64,000 nt of DNA. It comes from Strongyloides papillosus (Eukaryota > Nematoda > Chromadorea > Rhabditida > Strongyloididae). Numbering within the stretch: position 1 is the stretch's first letter; each line of letters starts with the position of its first letter. Below, in pieces: positions 61,737 to 64,000 of this stretch. Both the position numbers and the translations under genes were made by a program. The DNA lies in assembly GCA_005656395.1 (NCBI GenBank), contig SRSI01000013.1, positions 372,001-436,000 of the forward strand. The letters run 5' to 3'. Below the pieces are notes generated by a model. The model searched no databases. It was not told the DNA's origin and worked only from the letters and a program-made list of their open reading frames with translations.

Positions 61737-63188
61737 TACAATATTAAAGTTTAGTTTTATGTAAAATAATAAATATTTTTTAAATACAATTTATTAACAT
61801 GTCTTAGAATATTTCTTAATATGTTTAAATATAAATAGTATAAATTATTATAATTTTTTTTTGAGATTATACTTGTCTGATACTTCTTTATTTTTTATAC
61901 TGTCTTTAAAGATCAAATTTATAAAAAGTCATAAAATAATATGCATTTTTTTCAAAGTAAAAAATAACTTTTAAATATAAAAGTAAAGGCAACACTAAAA
62001 TAGTATTTTTTAATTATTAATACCTTTGTGGTTAGATAATTATTGCTTTTCATCATTATTGTTATAAAATTGTTAAAATTATTGTTTTTAATAGATTGTT
62101 TAAAATAATGATTTTTTTAAACGTTAACAACATTACATGAAATCGACTTATAACAATGCGTTTCAGAATATATTTTAAGAAGTAAGTTAGACTCTAATAT
62201 GAGTATAATATTATAGAAAAATATTAAGAATAATTAAAAATTACAATACTTCAAAATTTCAGGGATATATATTTTTGTAAAAAAATGGTAAAAATTATGT
62301 GATAACCTATTATTTGCGTCATTTAAAACTGTTTTGTTATCGTTTGATATCCTTAAAATTTAAATAAAATTTAATTTTTTTAACAGGTGAAACATTTTAC
62401 TCTATTTCATCAAGATTCATCAATATCTGTCTTTTTTTTGTTTGCTATAAATATTTTTTTGTTGATAAAATAAATTAAGTTTTGTTTGTTTTTATAAAAA
62501 TAATATCTATATTCTAAATTGTAACTAAAAAGTAGAATTGATGAACTTTGATTGATCATGAATCTCTAAATTAGTCAAATGAATGATATTACACTTATTT
62601 GATCAAAAATTATTTATTTTATAATTGTACAAATAAAATATTTTTTTAATACTTTTAAATGAGTTTATACAATTGAAAAAGCTGAAATATTGTTAAAGAT
62701 CATACTTTCTTGATTATTTGTAATAATTGATGGAGCAGAAAAATAGTAATATTATGATAGTAAATATGCAGTATATGTTTATTAAAGTATTCATCCTAAT
62801 TGGTTCATTAAGAAAAAGTTTTTGATTTTTATATTAAACAGTTATTTTATTTTCTGAATTCTAACAGTTCAGTGTTATAGTATTTTTATTTTGTCATGTT
62901 GTATTTTCGTAGCTTTGAAATTACTATAATGTCAAGTATGTATATTAAAATTAAGCCAAGTTTAAAATTAAAATATGTGAGAATATATATAAAAGACACT
63001 ATATATCTGTTTATTTTTTATAATGTTTTATATTTTTATAATATAATGTTGTTTAGGTAGTAATAAAATATTCGAAAAATAAATGTTATGATAATTCGTA
63101 TTTTATAAGTAATTGAATGTAAAATACATTATCATTACTATGAACAACTACACTATTTATATTCAGAATAATAAATTTATTAGAACAA
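61737..63188. other. Intergenic spacer
   Basis: AT-rich. A minus-strand AATAAA at 63181-63176, just after the channel stop codon, is the likely polyadenylation signal of that gene. Nothing else recognised. Confidence 0.4.
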
Positions 63189-64000
63189 TTATGATGTTAT
63201 ATCTTCGTTTATAGACGAAGAATTATTTTCATTATTTATTAAATAATTCATATCATGATTTGAGTAACTTAAATGAATTGCCTCTCCAACGCCAACCATA
63301 AGGAGAGTAACAAAGATAACTAAAACGCTAAAAACTATTAACAGTATTCTATCAACAATTGCTGCAAGAAATTCCCACTCTAATGCGTATCTTCTCCTTA
63401 ATTTTTGGTCTAATTCCTCTGCATTATTGTATTTTTTATTTTTCTTTTTATAACTTGATTTCGAATTAATTAATGTCAATGCTGAGATTGGAATACTTTT
63501 AAACGTTGGATTGTCTTCTCTCTCTACATATTTATCATTTAAAATTCCACTTGAGAATGGAAATCTATACTCCAGTTGACAATTTGATGATTCTGCATAT
63601 TCACCTAAATTTATTATATTTAATTAAAATAATTCATAACTTACTATTTCTACAAACTTTAAAGGCTAATCTTCGCCAATTTGATTTAGCATTACTATTA
63701 CTATCTTTACTTGGTAAATCTAAAAAATGCATAGTAAAATTATTTTTGCCATGATTAGTAAGAAAAATAAAATTACCTTCAGAACCATCGTTCAATATAT
63801 TATTACTATCTTTAGAAGAATTATCGGTATCAATAAGTGGTATTTGCATATTCATTAAATTTACTGTTGATAAATTACTTGGCTGTGAAAATTCATCAAT
63901 TCTTTCAACATTTATATTATGTAATTTATCTTTGCTAATTTTTCTCTTAAATTGTTCTTTTCTCTCCATAGTTTGAAGAAATTTAACTTTATCTATCTTA
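63189..64000 (-). CDS. Cys-loop ligand-gated ion channel subunit, nicotinic type, C-terminal part
   Basis: Partial: the 5' part lies beyond the right edge. Exons 64000(+)-63645 and 63604-63189, phase 1. The window holds the intracellular loop after M3 (beginning VKFLQTMERKEQFKRKI), about 200 residues, rich in Ser and Asn, and M4: RYALEWEFLAAIVDRILLIV, with the WE-x-LA-x-x-x-DR motif of nicotinic acetylcholine receptor subunits, followed by the hydrophobic FSVLVIFVTLLMVG and a short acidic extracellular tail with sequons. It would form part of a cation channel at synapses. The subunit cannot be named without the ligand-binding domain. Confidence 0.8.

Noticed and set aside
1..64000. tRNA, rRNA, CRISPR or prokaryotic operon features
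   Set aside because: None recognised on reading. A tRNA scan could not be run, so a tRNA in the spacers cannot be fully excluded.

Overview
The window is nuclear DNA of a very AT-rich nematode, most likely a Strongyloides-type (Strongyloididae) species. The evidence is gene content and style: a perlecan/unc-52 gene, a tincar-like membrane protein, a DUF229 protein, an astacin-like protein, a nicotinic-type channel and a SORBS gene, all with short introns bounded by GTAAGT-like donors and T-rich TTTAG acceptors, set in extremely AT-rich spacer. I could not run searches; names rest on reading the proteins by eye.

Layout. 1-12456 (minus) is the 5' two thirds of a perlecan gene, running off the left edge: SEA domain, eight LDLa modules and a 16-residue charged repeat array, then Ig, three LDLa, Ig, laminin IV/EGF modules and the first Ig repeats of the next domain. 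Splice phases suggest three alternative first exons (15167, 12456, 5208), a 15-nt microexon and an intron-encoded short C-terminus. 18322-19152 (+) is a small secreted LDLa protein with an apparent frameshift. 19847-21498 (+) is a tetraspanin with two successive pairs of duplicated exons. 24316-25730 (+) is a peptide-type GPCR. 26559-27449 (+) is F-actin capping protein beta. 27746-30415 (-) is a tincar-like multipass protein. 33609-41688 (+) is a SORBS/sorb-1 gene with an N-terminal PDZ domain, a SoHo motif and three SH3 domains; one of its introns carries a whole single-exon globin-like gene. 42536-43778 (+) is perilipin, 44056-44597 (+) a small secreted helical protein, 45110-45994 (+) an astacin relative that has lost its zinc site, and 49489-52421 (-) a DUF229 type II membrane protein. 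63189-64000 (-) is the 3' end of a Cys-loop ion channel.

The right half is gene-poor and repeat-rich. 47417-48904 is bounded by a perfect 29-nt inverted repeat. 54100-59830 is a repeat island: an older repeat present in at least three copies, two of which are each split at a TA dinucleotide by a long palindromic element (54355-55994 and 57011-58762). Both elements share the same terminal motif, and related copies supply the empty sites. 60270-61736 is a decayed transposase-like gene with eight in-frame stops, all at positions that fit glutamine.

Several genes belong to the muscle-attachment and cytoskeletal machinery (perlecan, SORBS, capping protein), but nothing in the sequence shows co-regulation; this is an ordinary eukaryotic gene neighbourhood, not an operon.
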